This document shows, piece after piece, positions 1-13,200 of a stretch of 64,000 bases of DNA. The notes under the pieces were generated by a model. It was not told the origin of the DNA. It saw nothing but the letters and a program-made list of their open reading frames with translations, and did not search any database. Source of the stretch: Pyrrhosoma nymphula (taxonomy: Eukaryota > Arthropoda > Insecta > Odonata > Coenagrionidae). A program made the position numbers and the translations under genes. Location of the stretch: contig OY754339.1 in assembly GCA_963573305.1 (NCBI GenBank), forward strand, positions 8,541,941 to 8,605,940. Direction: 5' to 3'. Positions within the stretch are counted from its first letter, which is position 1. The number at the start of each line of letters is the position of its first letter.

Positions 1-332
1 TTTTAAAGTAGATTACTGACCACGTGAAGCATATGAACGTGCCTTTATTGAAAATTACATATGAAAAAATTAAAAACTCCATAATTCCCACATCATTTAC
101 CAATGGAAGAAAACACGAAGATTCGCTGTGGTTGTGAAATACTTATGCGTCCTGACCGTGCCGTTACCTTATCCTTTAATACTTAGACGTCCATTAAAAC
201 AATTCCAGTATCGTGAAACAATTATGATCAAATGCTTACATGATTGTATTTCATCATCGATCAGTATAGAAAGGAAATAACGGGGTGATGCACTAAAGGC
301 TGTGAAGTACTTGGGCGTTCTAACCACGAGGT

Positions 333-692
333 TTGATTTCCCGTAATCACGCTTATTATCCCGTAATCACGCAAAACAATCGAATATGTTCGGGTTATGT
401 ATTGCTTTCCACCACAAAATCGAAAATCACTAGGGTATTACGGATCGTATTCCAAGCGCAGCATAATATTACGGAAAATCCAGTGAAAACTCATTTTAAA
501 CCGTTAACTCGATACAGCAGTGTTAGCGCTCATGATTTCAGCAAAAAATTTGTCGTACTTACTTTTACAGTGACGCAGAATGGCAAAATTGCAATCACCT
601 TCCCTTCACTTCAATGTAATCCAAGTGAATCTGATGCGAAGTATGGCGTCCAGTCTCAGAGTGAGTTCTGGGTAAAAGGCGTCATCCTGTAG
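333..692 (+). other. Unassigned open frame, decayed in the second copy
   Basis: A 119-codon open frame with no recognised domain. The counterpart at 25622 is broken by a stop after 81 codons (GACGTAG where this copy has GACGCAG). The stretch 1-1980 shows no other coding sign. It is probably old repeat or non-coding DNA; listed because it is open here. Confidence 0.12.
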
Positions 693-991
693 AAAATTAG
701 CGGAAAACTTGGTCAGCCTCTGCTAATGGCAGGCCTCTATCTGGCCCCACAATGCTGGTTTTACAACCTTTCTAGTTTTGACTCTTTCTACTTACCCTAA
801 TCCATTGGTATCTATCTCAAATTATGCTTTTTACACCTTTTTTGCCTCTATTTTCCGACCCTTGCCGCCACTTGTTCCGCCAAACGGAATCCTTAGTTGG
901 TTTCCTTAGAGGTTTTCGGGTTATTTTCGCATACCACATGCATCAGTTTTCCTAGAGAGAGTGTCGAGTAAACACTATAAGTGACTCTGCT

Positions 992-1375
992 GTGCATCAC
1001 TGGGTTGATCTGTTCAACGTTAGAATCGTTTCAAAGGAGGATATAGTTACCTACTCGTACCTGGGAACCAAAGACTCCTTGCACCCGTCTCCGTTTCGTT
1101 GTGGCATCACTACGTGTAATTTGCATCCATCGAGGAAGATTTTCCTTTTCATTTACATGAGAATACATATTAGGAAATTCCAGCAACACAATTCGCAGAA
1201 GATATCAAGAGAGGCGACTAATGAAGATTTATTTCTGAAGTTGCTGCTCACCTCTGATCCCTTGATATCATCAATTTCATTTCAAAGTAGTAAATCGATG
1301 GAAGATTTAGAACCAGAAGCGAAAAACCTAATTGACTATGGGAATGACGAATGTGAAGATGAGAGTGATGACTAG
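992..1375 (+). other. Unassigned open frame with acidic tail, truncated in the second copy
   Basis: 127 codons ending in an acidic stretch (YGNDECEDESDD). No family is recognised. The counterpart near 26298-26492 loses its last part to a stop and its first part to indels. It could be the end of a dead transposase-type gene, but nothing specific supports this. Confidence 0.15.
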
Positions 1376-2455
1376 TTAACAGAGGATGATTGAACACTTA
1401 TTATCAATATTATCATTTTATATATTTATTCAAGTTTTGATAACGATATTATGAACAAATAATTGTTTTATATTGACATATAAATAATAAATTATCATGG
1501 TCTCTACATCTGGTTTACATTTTTGTTGAATCCTGATCCCAGTAGTGCGACTAATTTATAGCAAAATACAACTGAGGGGAACGTAGCCAATTTAAAACTA
1601 ATTTTGCAATAAAAAATAAATAAAATATTAATTTATTGGTGAAAATGTAATGTAAGTTAGCTGTAGCTTTAAATTATAGACGTTTTAACTTAATGTAAAT
1701 ACATTTTCATTGAGAAACATATTTACAATTCCTCCCATTTCGTTGCAGTAGTCATAATTTGTTAAAATGTATTATGATTTAAAATTCTGCTTGGACAATT
1801 TTTTTACGGTTGTTATAGCTCCTAGAATTATTAATTAATGTATTTTGATAATTAGCATGGGCATGTTTGAATTTAAACTTGACCAATCAACCGTCAAAAT
1901 TAAGATTTGTTATTGCACATATAATTTTTATGCAATGAATAGCGCTGAATCCGGAGGATATATTGAAAAAATAAAGACAAAATAATGTTTATCAGCCCAA
2001 AATACCTAACAAATGCCCTTGATGTTGCATATGGACTGGAAATTATTAGAGTTATTATTTTTGGACAGCTCTTTTTCAGTTTGGCTTACTGTGCGGCGGT
2101 CCTATCTGCCCGAGCGAGCCAAACGTGGTTCCTCCTGTCGGCGAACTATTTGCCGAGGCATCACATATTTTGAACGCCTTTTCACTATAATCTCGACCAA
2201 CATCTTTTCAGTCGAAAATTAATAGGGAAGAGCTTAAAAGTATTTCATTAGGGACGAAGTTAGAATGAAGAAGGAGGGAAGAAGAGTGATGGAATGTATT
2301 ATAATTAACAGTGACTTTAGAAGAGTTTGAAAATAGAAGCTAACTATTTGAAGCTAACCATTATGGCGTTTAATACAAATGTTTAGATTCGAATGAAGGA
2401 GTGGCACTCGAACTCAGAGGCTTTGATTATTTTCAACATAGTCGGGTTAGAATAA

Positions 2456-5045
2456 ATATATAAAATCTACAGATGCGATCGAAGCGATAGGACAGGTGGC
2501 GGAGTTTTTCTAGCAGTTAAATTACCGCTCTCGAAATTAAATTACATAGCACCGCTCTCGAAATAACTGACAGTGAAATAGAAAGCGTATGGTGTACAAT
2601 TAAACAATGAAACAATAGGAGTATACATGTTTGCTCTTTTTATAGACCTACAAACTCCGAAGCTAATATTATTTACCAATTAGAAAATCAAATATCCGCA
2701 TTTACTTTTAGAGACAGTAAAAGTGTAATAATTATTGGGGGAGATTTTAATCTGCCATCTATAGATTGGGATTCTTACACTGTAAAACCGAATTCAAGGA
2801 ATAGGGAAATCAGCGAGATATAAGTGATCACAGAGTAATTTTTGCAACCTTAAAAATTAAAGTAGAGTCTGCTGTAAAGCCGAAACGCAATATTTATTTA
2901 TTTGATAAATGCAACTTCATAAAATTTGGCGAAATGCTTAATGATTCGTACATGGACTTCGTAGCTAATAAAGAGGATAAAGGCACTGATGAATCATGGA
3001 AATATTTCTTACAAGTTCTACGACAGGGAATCAACGAATATATTCCGCAAAAATTGAAATGTGACAGTAAAGAACCTCGCTGGTATAACAACGATGTCAG
3101 GAGGGACCTTAAGAGACAGAGAAAACTGTACAACTTGTTCAAAATGTCCACTACGTTAGGTGACAAATGAAAGGAACTTGAAGCAAAAGAAAGTTACGCT
3201 GCGCAACCCTCAAAAACAAAGAAATCAATGCGTACTGCATTGCGAAATCTCAAGAAAAAAGTACTCGGTGAATTACTCGAAGAAATTCCGAAATATTTTT
3301 GGTCATAGGCGAGAGAGCTTCAGGGAAGATCTTCCACCGTGGCTTCGTTATTTGATATAGATGGAAAATTTGTCACCGAAAATATTGACAAAGCTAACAC
3401 GTTAAATTCCCACTTCAAAAGTGTACACACTACAGACGATACTGCATGTAATTTTGACATTTCATTCACTGAGGAACCGATGAAAGAAATCACTATTAAA
3501 TGCGGTGGGATAACTAAACAGCTACAGTTGATAAAAAATAGTAAATCTCCGGGTCCGGAGGGAATACTCGCGCGTGTCCTCAAGGAGTTAGCGCCACAGA
3601 TCGCACCGTTCTTAGGCATAATATTCAAGAAGTCATTGTCTGAAGGAAAGATACCATTAGACTGGAAAATTGCAAACGTTACAACGATATTCAAAAAGGG
3701 AAACAGACACGACCCAGGGAACTATCGACCAATTTCATTAACGTCGATTACAGGCAAGATACTCGAACATATCGTCGTTAGCAATATCATGACGTTCCTG
3801 GACAGTCGTAACGTCCTCCATGGCAGTCAGCACTGCTTTTGGAAAGGTAGATCATGTGAAACACAGCTCGCGCTCTTTCTTCATGGCGTTCTCAAATCTG
3901 GTGAATCGAAAAGACAAGTGGACGCATTATTCCTAGATTTTATAAAAGCTTTCGACACGGTACCTCACAACAAACTTTTATACAAATTACAGTAATGCGG
4001 GGTGAACGAAACAGTAGTAAACTGGATACGCGACTTTTTGAGTGATCGTAAGCAAAAAGTAGTTCTTGACGGAATCAGCTCTGATGTAGTCAAAGTGACA
4101 TCAGGCGTCCCACAAGGAAGCGTAATCGGCCCCATTTGGTTCATTATATACATAAATGACCTATGCTCTCGAATTGGCAGTAAAATACGTTTATTTGCTG
4201 ACGACGCTGTCATCTAACGCGAAATTAGTGATAACTCTGACTTTGAAATTCTATCATCTGATTTGAACAACGTTCATGTGTGGAGCCAAGAGTGGGGACT
4301 CGAACTTAATCTGAAGAAATGCACGGCGATACATTTCTTGCGTAAGTCGTCCAACATTAACCCATGTATATTCTGTGGATGGTGTTAACATAAAGGCGAC
4401 AGATGAAGTGAAGTATCTGAGAGTTACGATAACCTCACACAGTGGGGAACACATATAAGAAATACTTGTGGCAGAGTTCTGAAGAAGCTGGGTTTCGTCA
4501 AGCGTATTGTGGGAAGATTTTCTGATGAAAAAGTAAAAGAGAGGTGTTATTTCGCACTCGTCCGGCCACACCTTAAATATGCAGCGAGCATATGGGATCC
4601 GGTGCAGAGAGACTTAATCCGGGAACTTAATAAAATACAAAGGAAAGCTGCGCGATTCGTCAAAAACTGCTACGGGCGTACAGACAGCGTTACACAGATG
4701 TTAAACGAATTAGGTAAGGAGCCGCTAGAGACTCGAAGACTGCGCGCTAGGCTTAGATTACTTGAGCAATTAAGAATAGATATCTTTAAGAGCGACATGG
4801 AGAACATAATATTAGAACCCCACTATATTTCCAGGTCCGACAGAAACGATAAATTAAGAGAGATATTTTGCCGAACGGATAGGTATGGGAAATCGTTTTT
4901 CCCCCGAACAATAAGGGACTTCAATAAATGCTAGGCGTGATTTCATTAGAGCGTTTCCTTTTTATATGTAAACGGCTGGTGTCCTAAAACCCCCGCCACA
5001 CGCCTATTGAGGCGGCTTCCGGGTTATATGTTAATGTAGATGTGA
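2456..5045 (+). mobile_element. 5'-truncated, inactivated LINE (Jockey/CR1-like), present only in copy 1
   Basis: The remains of an endonuclease come first: GDRTGGGVFLAV near 2490 and IIIGGDFNLPSIDWDS near 2730-2775. Reverse transcriptase pieces follow at 3339-3995 (GNYRPISLTSITGKILEHIV, LDFIKAFDTVPHNKLL) and 4002-4217 (GVPQGSVIGP, then FADD in the catalytic position). The C-terminal part is at 4509-4934 (YAASIWDP, FFPRTIRDFN). In-frame stops and frameshifts split the ORF, so it is dead. The 3' tail ends in a TGTAGATG motif. The matching place in copy 2 (27905-27920) runs straight through, which sets the element borders. Confidence 0.9.
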
Positions 5046-6672
5046 AGTATTTTCCAGTAATTTACGGAATAATTACTGGCGGCATGGTGGATTGTTACTA
5101 GAGCAGTATGGTATGGTCAGAAGTGACTTGGAACAGAAAGGAACTCAAATCCATGCTTCAATTCTTTGGACACTTCATCTAACGCAAGCGCGAAGCTATT
5201 TTCTGGATACCATGCCGCCGAAGGAAAATGCAATTTATTCAGGGAAAAAACAGGCTTAATCTTGTAAACTAACGCATGTGTGGCTGTTTATATTACCCAG
5301 AAATTAGGACAGAAGTGTGCTCAGCTGTTGCTAGAGGTTGCTCAGCAATGAAGTGGAAATAATTGTTCATACTACAATAAAAATGAGGATCCGGTTTAGG
5401 TGATAACTAGAGTTAACATCTGAAAGGCCCAGGGTCCTACTTCCGGAGGGCTTTGGCGGAGATAGAACGGTTGAATCCAGTTACTCACTTGAGTACAATG
5501 TGGAGAACACTTAAAATGCAGTACTCAATGCTTTTGATGGGTCATAAGTTTATTCCGAATCCGGGTTTCTCACCACCCATCCTCCATCCCCAAATTGAAA
5601 GTTCCCAAAACATGTAGTTGTTTGCCATTTAATGGCCTCGGGTGCAGGATACGTCCATCAATCAACCTACAATTACAACTAAAAATCAATTACAACTGGT
5701 GTGAGGTACAGATCTCACGAAAATTGGTGTCATACAGATGTTCTACACGCTTCATCAAGGTGGGAATTTGTATTGTTGAGGGGGTGATATTAAGGAACTG
5801 CTGCAAATGTCAGGCGGGTGGAAGTGAAAAAATACTTCAATTAGCCAGATAAGGCAGGGTTAAAAAAGCAGTACACATTGCATGCAGGGTAGTCAAATGT
5901 AAATCAGACAGCTATATAGTGATAATGAAACATGTTAGCAGTTACCTTGAAGGTCATTGCATTCGATTAGTCGATTAACATCGAAATAACTCCGTACGGG
6001 GGTGTAAGGTAGTCTCCTAGTTTGTCTAGAATGGTTCTCCAAAGATCGCCAACCTTCATTTCCAACTTCAAAGTGGTCAAACAGCGACTCATATCAAGTT
6101 TAAAGGTGGATTTCAATTCAATTGTTTAGATGTGTTCATCCGATGGATTTTTCTACGATATTTGAAAACGTTGATGCCACTATATTTGAAATGTAAAAAT
6201 GGGGTTCAACCCGCGCTGCTGACACTTTCCAGCCCTATTGCGTTAAAAACAGTTATGTTGGTAGCATTGCCTTCCATTAGCTGCCGTCTCCCCTCCACTC
6301 CTTTGCCCACCCCTTACACACAAGCCTACGCTTCGCGCTAGAAGATGATTCTACATTTCCCTACCACTTGACATTCTACATTCACCCGAAGTGAGAAATG
6401 TTTAGAAAACAGCTCTACAGTGTTCTACTTAATTTCTATGTGGAAATAACTTCAATTGCCGTAATCCGTTTGATTGAGCGTTTAATTGTGGATCGCTAAA
6501 CGCTTGTCGTCAAACATTAGCTAATGCCGAAGCTAGATGTCTCTTTTTCTTCCTCTCTTTCCTAAATATTCCTTTTATTACCATCATAATTACTCTTAAA
6601 GCATCTCATTTTTCGGTCAGCTCCCCAAAATGCCAACGATAAAGACACAGTATAGATATTTGAAATTATAGT

Positions 6673-6678
6673 TTTATT
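6673..6678 (-). terminator. Poly(A) signal AATAAA of gene A
   Basis: TTTATT on the plus strand gives AATAAA on the gene strand about 145 nt downstream of the stop. The same hexamer at the same relative place follows gene B, so it is conserved across the duplication. Confidence 0.55.
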
Positions 6679-6823
6679 TGCTTTACAATAATTTAAAATG
6701 GAATTTTAGTTTTTTAACCTCCGTAGCATCGTAAAAACGTATTGTCTGACGTCGCTTCGAAGGCAGTTATAATTCGGTGGTGTCCAATGAGTGCAGTGGT
6801 CTTAAAGAATTGACCGCACTTTC

Positions 6824-7231
6824 TCAATGTCTGAAATGACGGATCATCCTTCCCCAACCGAAGAAGTCGTCGATCTTCTTGACGATGTCGTCGATGGGGA
6901 TACCGTGTTGCCTGAGTCGGTCGAGGAGGTCGGTGTACTGGGGCATGCTATGAACGGCGTCGACGATCTTCTTGAATTCGGGGGACCTGAGCCTAGCGAG
7001 GAGGGCCTGGAAGTCGGGGTCGTTCTCGACCTTGTCGTGGTAGAAAGCCTTGATCTCGTCGATGGGAATGACGTCCAGCATCTCCTGGATCATGCTCATG
7101 ATGCTCCTGGAGTGGATGGGAAGGAAACGGCCGAGCTTGGCTGGGTTGACGTGTGGGAGTCCCAGGAGGTCGTTGATGGTGTTGGTGATGTGGTAGATGT
7201 CGATTCCGGAGTCGTACACGTACTTGAGGAA
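6824..7231 (-). CDS. Gene A terminal coding exon 5
   Basis: Acceptor ACAG, then FLKYVYDSGI, ending FFGWGRMIRHFRH and TGA at 6824-6826. It is 408 nt, 135 codons plus stop. It closes domain 3 without opening another half-domain. A minus-strand AATAAA lies about 145 nt past the stop. Confidence 0.88.
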   Translation of the reverse strand, partial: FLKYVYDSGIDIYHITNTINDLLGLPHVNPAKLGRFLPIHSRSIMSMIQEMLDVIPIDEIKAFYHDKVENDPDFQALLARLRSPEFKKIVDAVHSMPQYTDLLDRLRQHGIPIDDIVKKIDDFFGWGRMIRHFRH

Positions 7232-10200
7232 CTGTAGACGAAAAATCACATTGATTGACGTGGTGTTATTATTAAGAAGCCTCTGTCTCATGACATGAAT
7301 ATGAACAGTTAATTCCTTTACAATATATTCCAAGTGTTTAAAATCCTAGATTTTCTGTAGAGAACAAGGAACCTTACTCTGCTGGAAATTTTGTTTTTTT
7401 TTCATGCATGCTATTTTGAAACATCCAGTCACTGTTTGAAGTTTTTGATGGGGTATTTGCTCATCATTAATTTTGAGGTAAAATATAGAGAAATGCATTG
7501 TATACTGTCTTTTAGTTTTTAACTCCATCATAGTCAAATGATTTCTTAACTAAGCGTCAAAATATTTTGATCTGATAGCTTAATAATATATGCACCATAT
7601 TTGTGAAAATTGAAAGGAACGAAATATTGCGTTGCGAGCTTCTCTGGAAATGTACAGAAATGTAATATCACGTCGTAATCACTTCACGTGTTAAGAATCT
7701 TTGTCTGGTAATTTGTGGTTAATTTTTTATTTATGTATTGGTTAATAAAATAGTTCTTCTTGTTATGTATTTAGGTATTTAAATTATTATTTTTTATAAT
7801 TTTGTATGCAACAGTGGTGTGAAATGTGCGTCTTGCCAGCGTAAGAAAGTTTGTTTAAATAACAAAGGGTGTTTTCTCATCATGGATATCCATAATTTCC
7901 ACGAGGTCAGGCCTGAGATCATCAGTTTTACTTTTATAAGTTTGTTTCCAAGTTTTTTATCAAAATTATGAGAATAGGGTTTAATAAATTCTAATGATAT
8001 CAGTTTATTCATCTTTCTTGAATTTTAAAACATTTTACGGATATTACGCAATTGTAAAATCATTCATTCATCTTAAGCTTTTATCATGCATAAGTTAATA
8101 CCATTTCAAATTCTAATATCTACAGACTTTGGTGCTTAATTATTCGTTGATACGTTAATTATTTTTAGCCAAGTGAACGCGATATTACTTCAATTTAGAG
8201 AGTGCATGGTGATGATGACAACAGTGGCATTGTCACCTTACACAACTCTCCCAGAAGTAGCTGAATTTAGAGTCCTATTTCTATATATGTCGAGTGTAAC
8301 GATTTATTAAAATTAATAGCATAAGATAGTTTCCTTAAAAATCTCATTTTAAAAGAATATTTGTTGCATATTTGATGCAATTGGTATGTAGTCTGGAAGA
8401 GACATATTTAATAAGCTGATAGATTAAGGTGCAATTTTTTTCCGGGTGACGATTGAAATTCCTGTCAATGAATGCCTAAATTACATATAAAAAGAGCATT
8501 TGGGCGTTGCGGGTACTGCATGAACTATCATTCTTTATATATTATTACTGAATTCAAATCAACAAGATTTACCAAAATATAAAAAACGTCCCTATTAAAT
8601 ACACTGGTCCATAGTATCTAGGACCGTGGTCTCCAAATCTGTTTGCTGGGATTTTAAGTAGGGATGCAACGGTTGCACTAATATATAACAGTTTCTTAAT
8701 TTGGCAATGAGGAAAATGGATTTTCTGAACAATTCATTACTTTTGAAGGAATGAAGTTTTTTATCTGTCGAAGAAGCATAGTTGTATGTCGGTCGAGTTC
8801 TTATCGAACTCAAGTGCATAAGGAAATTCACGTATTGAAGCCAACCTCGCTTTTGGCAAAGCTATAGGACCCCATTCTAAATCTCAGTAAGGTGGATAGC
8901 ACTACGAAACAATAGATCGTACGTAAAATATCAAGAAGGCATTCAATACAATGTTCTGCCATTAAAAATAACGCTGAAGAACCCGCAAAATACATACGTC
9001 CTTGAATTCGTCCATGTTCTGCACTGTGATGACCATCTGCTTGAAGTCGTCGGACCTTAAGTAGGCTGCGGCCTCCTGGACTTCGGGGTCGTTCTCGAGG
9101 TGGCTGACGAGGATGTCGACGATCTTGTCCATGGGGATCATGCTGAGGAGCTCTTGGAGGAGGTCGTTGAGGTTCCTGGTGGAGCGGAATTGGATCATCC
9201 TTCCCCAACCGAAGAAATCGTCGATGGCCTTTACGATGTCGTCGATGGGGATACCGTGTTGCCTGAGTCGGTTGAGGAGGTCGGTGTACTGGGGCATGCT
9301 ATGGACGGCGTCGACGATCTTCTTGAATTCGGGTGACCTGAGCCTAGCGAGGAGGGCCTGGAAGTCGGGGTCGTTCTCGACCTTGTCGTGGTAGAAAGCC
9401 TTGATCTCGTCGATGGGAATGACGTCCAGCATCTCCTGGATCATGCTCATGATGCTCCTGGAGTGGATGGGAAGGGAACGGCCGAGCTTGGCTGGGTTGA
9501 CGTGAGGGAGTCCCAGGATGTCGTTGATGGTGTTGGTGATGTGGTAGATGTCGATTCCGGAGTCGTACACGTACTTGAGGAACTACGGAGGCAATATTAA
9601 TTTTATTGAAGTTAGTCTTAAAATTCATAGTGTAACTAAAACGTTATTTTGGAAGAATAGCGTTATAATATCTTCCTTTGGTATATGAATAACATCTACA
9701 TTCTTATTTTTTTCACATTTGAAACCCTTTAATATGAAAATTACCTCAGGGCTATGAAACTTTGAAAAAAATCTATTGAAGTCTTAATGGTAATATTTTT
9801 CCATTTAACTAAAATCCGCTCTGTGACATTTGTAATAAATGAATCATCGTCGTAAGGTTTTTGTTTTCGAAATCAAGGAGTTAATCGTTGAATTAAGAGA
9901 ATTTATGAATAATGGAAAAGGGACATTCATTGCGAAATACACTTGTGTGTTTATTATTCACGACCTGGGATTCGACTGTTTATGGTCATCTGCATGTCAC
10001 CAGAAGATGACATAAACTGTTGACACCCGATAAACAAACTTACAAGTGTTATTTGCAAGGCTTGTTCCTTTTCCATCATGGAGACATTTCACAAAGCTTC
10101 CTTTTACATTGTTCGTTTTGTTAATATTTGAATAATTGTTTTTTATTCTTTGGGAGTGGAATCCGATAACTAAGGACATTTTTGTAGATGAGAATCGGTG

Positions 10201-13200
10201 GTAATGTCATAGATATGGATGATTGTTCTCTAGTGAATGGGGCGGAGATGTATCTAGTCAGCGTTTGATGATTGGCATAGGCTTAATGATAGGCATTCAT
10301 GGAATTTCATTCTACTACCTTTTTGGTTGTCGTGGCGAAGACAGACTACTTTGAGTACCATGGAATCTTTCTTTCTCACACTCATGGATTTACAGTTTTT
10401 CGTCCCACCATTTGAACGTAGCAATACTCTTTCTTTGCAAATGTTGTTTATTCGTCAATAAACATAATAATCGTTTTCCCTCGAAAAAGTGTTATCTAAC
10501 TTGGCATTAGATCCGTATCCCCGTCATTATTGTCAATACTCAACTAATGCAGCAAATGCCTTCGAACAATGTAGGTTACTTAAAGTGAACATGTGTAATA
10601 TTCTTTTATCATATGTAAAGGGTATGCTCAAATCCTGAAAAAAATATTGATGAACATAATCCTTCGAGTTAGGCTTTGAATGGTTAGAACTCTAATTCAT
10701 TATTTTCACCTCTTTTATAACTTTTTGGTTAAATTGATTTCAGTAGAAATGTATGTGTGTGTATGTGTATTCAGTTTAACCAAAGGTGTGAATAGCTGTT
10801 GAGAAAACAGATCAATATAATTTGTGTAAAGTATGCACACTAATGTCATCAGGTAACAACGGGGTTGCAGTGAAGAAGAGTAGTACTGATGCATAAACTT
10901 TCTATGGTATTCCAATCTAAATCTGCGGACGAATTCTCAATTGCTACTCTTCTTATATTTTCTGTTTCCACATAATTATGAAATAAGTATCAGGTTATTA
11001 TTTTAAGATACGTTTATAGCATTGTGAAAAAACATTGGAACGTGCATCCCTTTTGTGCATGTTGGCATTCAATACAGGATTTAAGAATATGCCCTGGAAC
11101 CGAAACAAGAGATTGAACGAATGAATTTGAAACGGGAAAATTTCGTGGAAACGATATCCCGAGGTACATTTGACTTACATTGTAGGATATCTAGGAATTC
11201 AGTTATGTTATCCTATCTGAAACATACTGAAATGTTGATATTTCTCTTCGTGTCTGTCAAGACTTGATTTTGCCTGGTAGTCCACTGATATTGCATTGGC
11301 TATGGCCTATGAATGAAGATATTCTTATCCGTCGAAGATGCGGTGATGAGATTCACAGAATAGGCCATGGTAATAAAATCAAACTGGACCGGGAAATGTT
11401 CTATAGACCTGTGGTTGGCCGGACCTATGCGCAGTACACCACGATACCCAGGATTCCTAATTATCGTGACAATTATTGCAGGATTCAATAGAGTGATGAT
11501 GAAAGGATAAAAAATAGGATATATACTTGATGATGTATAGCCTGAGTAGCGCAGTGAGTGACTTACGTCCTTGAATTCGTCCATGTTCTGCACAGTGATG
11601 ACCATCTGCTTGAAGTCGTCGGACCTTAGGTAGGCTGCGGCCTCCTGGACTTCGGGGTCGTTCTCGAGGTGGCTGACGAGGATGTCGACGATCTTGTCCA
11701 TGGGGATCATGCTCAGGAGCTCTTGGAGGAGGTCGTTGAGGTTCCTGGTGGAGCGGAGACGGATAATCCTTCCCCAACCGAAGAAGTCGTCAATGGCCTT
11801 GACGATGTCGTCTACGGGGACTCCGTGTTGCCTGAGTCGGTTGAGGAGGTCGGTGTACTGGGGCATGCTATGGACGGCGTCGACGATCTTCTTGAATTCG
11901 GGGGACCTGAGCCTAGCGAGGAGGGCCTGGAAGTCGGGGTCGTTCTCGACCTTGTCGTGGTAGAAAGCCTTGATTTCGTCGATGGGAATCACGTCCAGCA
12001 TCTCCTGGATCATGCTCATGATGCTCCTGGAGTGGATGGGAAGGGAACGGCCGAGCTTGGGTGGGTTGACGTGAGGGAGTCCCAGGAGGTCGTTGATAAT
12101 GTTGGCGATGTGATAGCTGTCGATTCCGGAATCGTACAGGTACTTAAGTAACTAGGAGATAAAAGGAAAAATTATGTTGGCAGTGACAAATTGAATGCAT
12201 GTGATAACTGGTTATTTTTTAAGCAGTTTAACCGTTTGAAATATTATTATTTTTATATCAGTGGCTAATGGAGAGATATATACCGTTGTCATAAGCATTT
12301 GAAGTGGAGTACGCCAACAGTTGTATTGTTTTTTCTCTCTCCGTATGCGTAGTGTTCGTATTGTTTTTAGTACTATCGATATTGTAATAGCATGGTTAAT
12401 GATATCGCCTTTGTTGTATGAGATATGGACAGTTTAATTTCTGAGAGTAATGTGGGTGAAATGGAATTCTGACACGTGGAAAAGTTCTTTTATGGTCTTA
12501 CTCACGTTTGGAATTTATTTTTAGGAATGAAATGTACGAAATTAATTTATATTTTGAAAATGCATAGAATTGAATGGGAATGTTGTTGTCTCTATAGAAA
12601 CTCCCACCTAAATTGTAGAAATTCAATTGGTGAATGGGAGGTGCTGACAATGGGGAGGGTATGGAATGATTTTTTTTGCGTTTGATATTTAATATTTAAT
12701 GTGAGATACCTAGTCGATAACTTTCTTAAAATGAAGAAATAATGCGTGCACTTGTCTTTTCGTTTTACCAGATTTGAGAACGTCATGAAGAAAGAGCGCG
12801 AGCTGTGTTTCACATGATCTACCTTTCCGGAAGCCGTGCTGAGAGCCATGGAGGACGTTACGACTGTCCAGGAACGTCATGATATTGCTAACGACGATAT
12901 GTTCGAGTATCTTGCCTATAATCAATGTTAATGAAATTGGTCAATAGTTCCTTGGGTCGTGTCTGTTTCCCTTTTTGAATATCGGTGTAACGTTTGCAAT
13001 TTTCCAATCTATTGGTATCTTTCCTTCAGACCATGACTTCTTCAATGTATTTCTAAGAACGGTTTGATCTGTGGCGCATTTTGAAGATGTATAGAATTGA
13101 TAGGGAATACTGTTGTCTCTTTAGAAACTCCCATCTTTATTTTTAAAAAACGATTGGTGAATGGGAGTGGCTGGGAATAGGGAGGGATTAGAGTGTTCTT

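Noticed and set aside
11669..12151. Long plus-strand open frames across the repeat exons (for example 160 codons here, and similar ones at 6827, 31946, 34507 and 36212)
   Set aside because: They are exact antisense shadows of the minus-strand repeat exons, kept open by the C/G-ending codon bias. They lack splice signals and recur at every exon copy.
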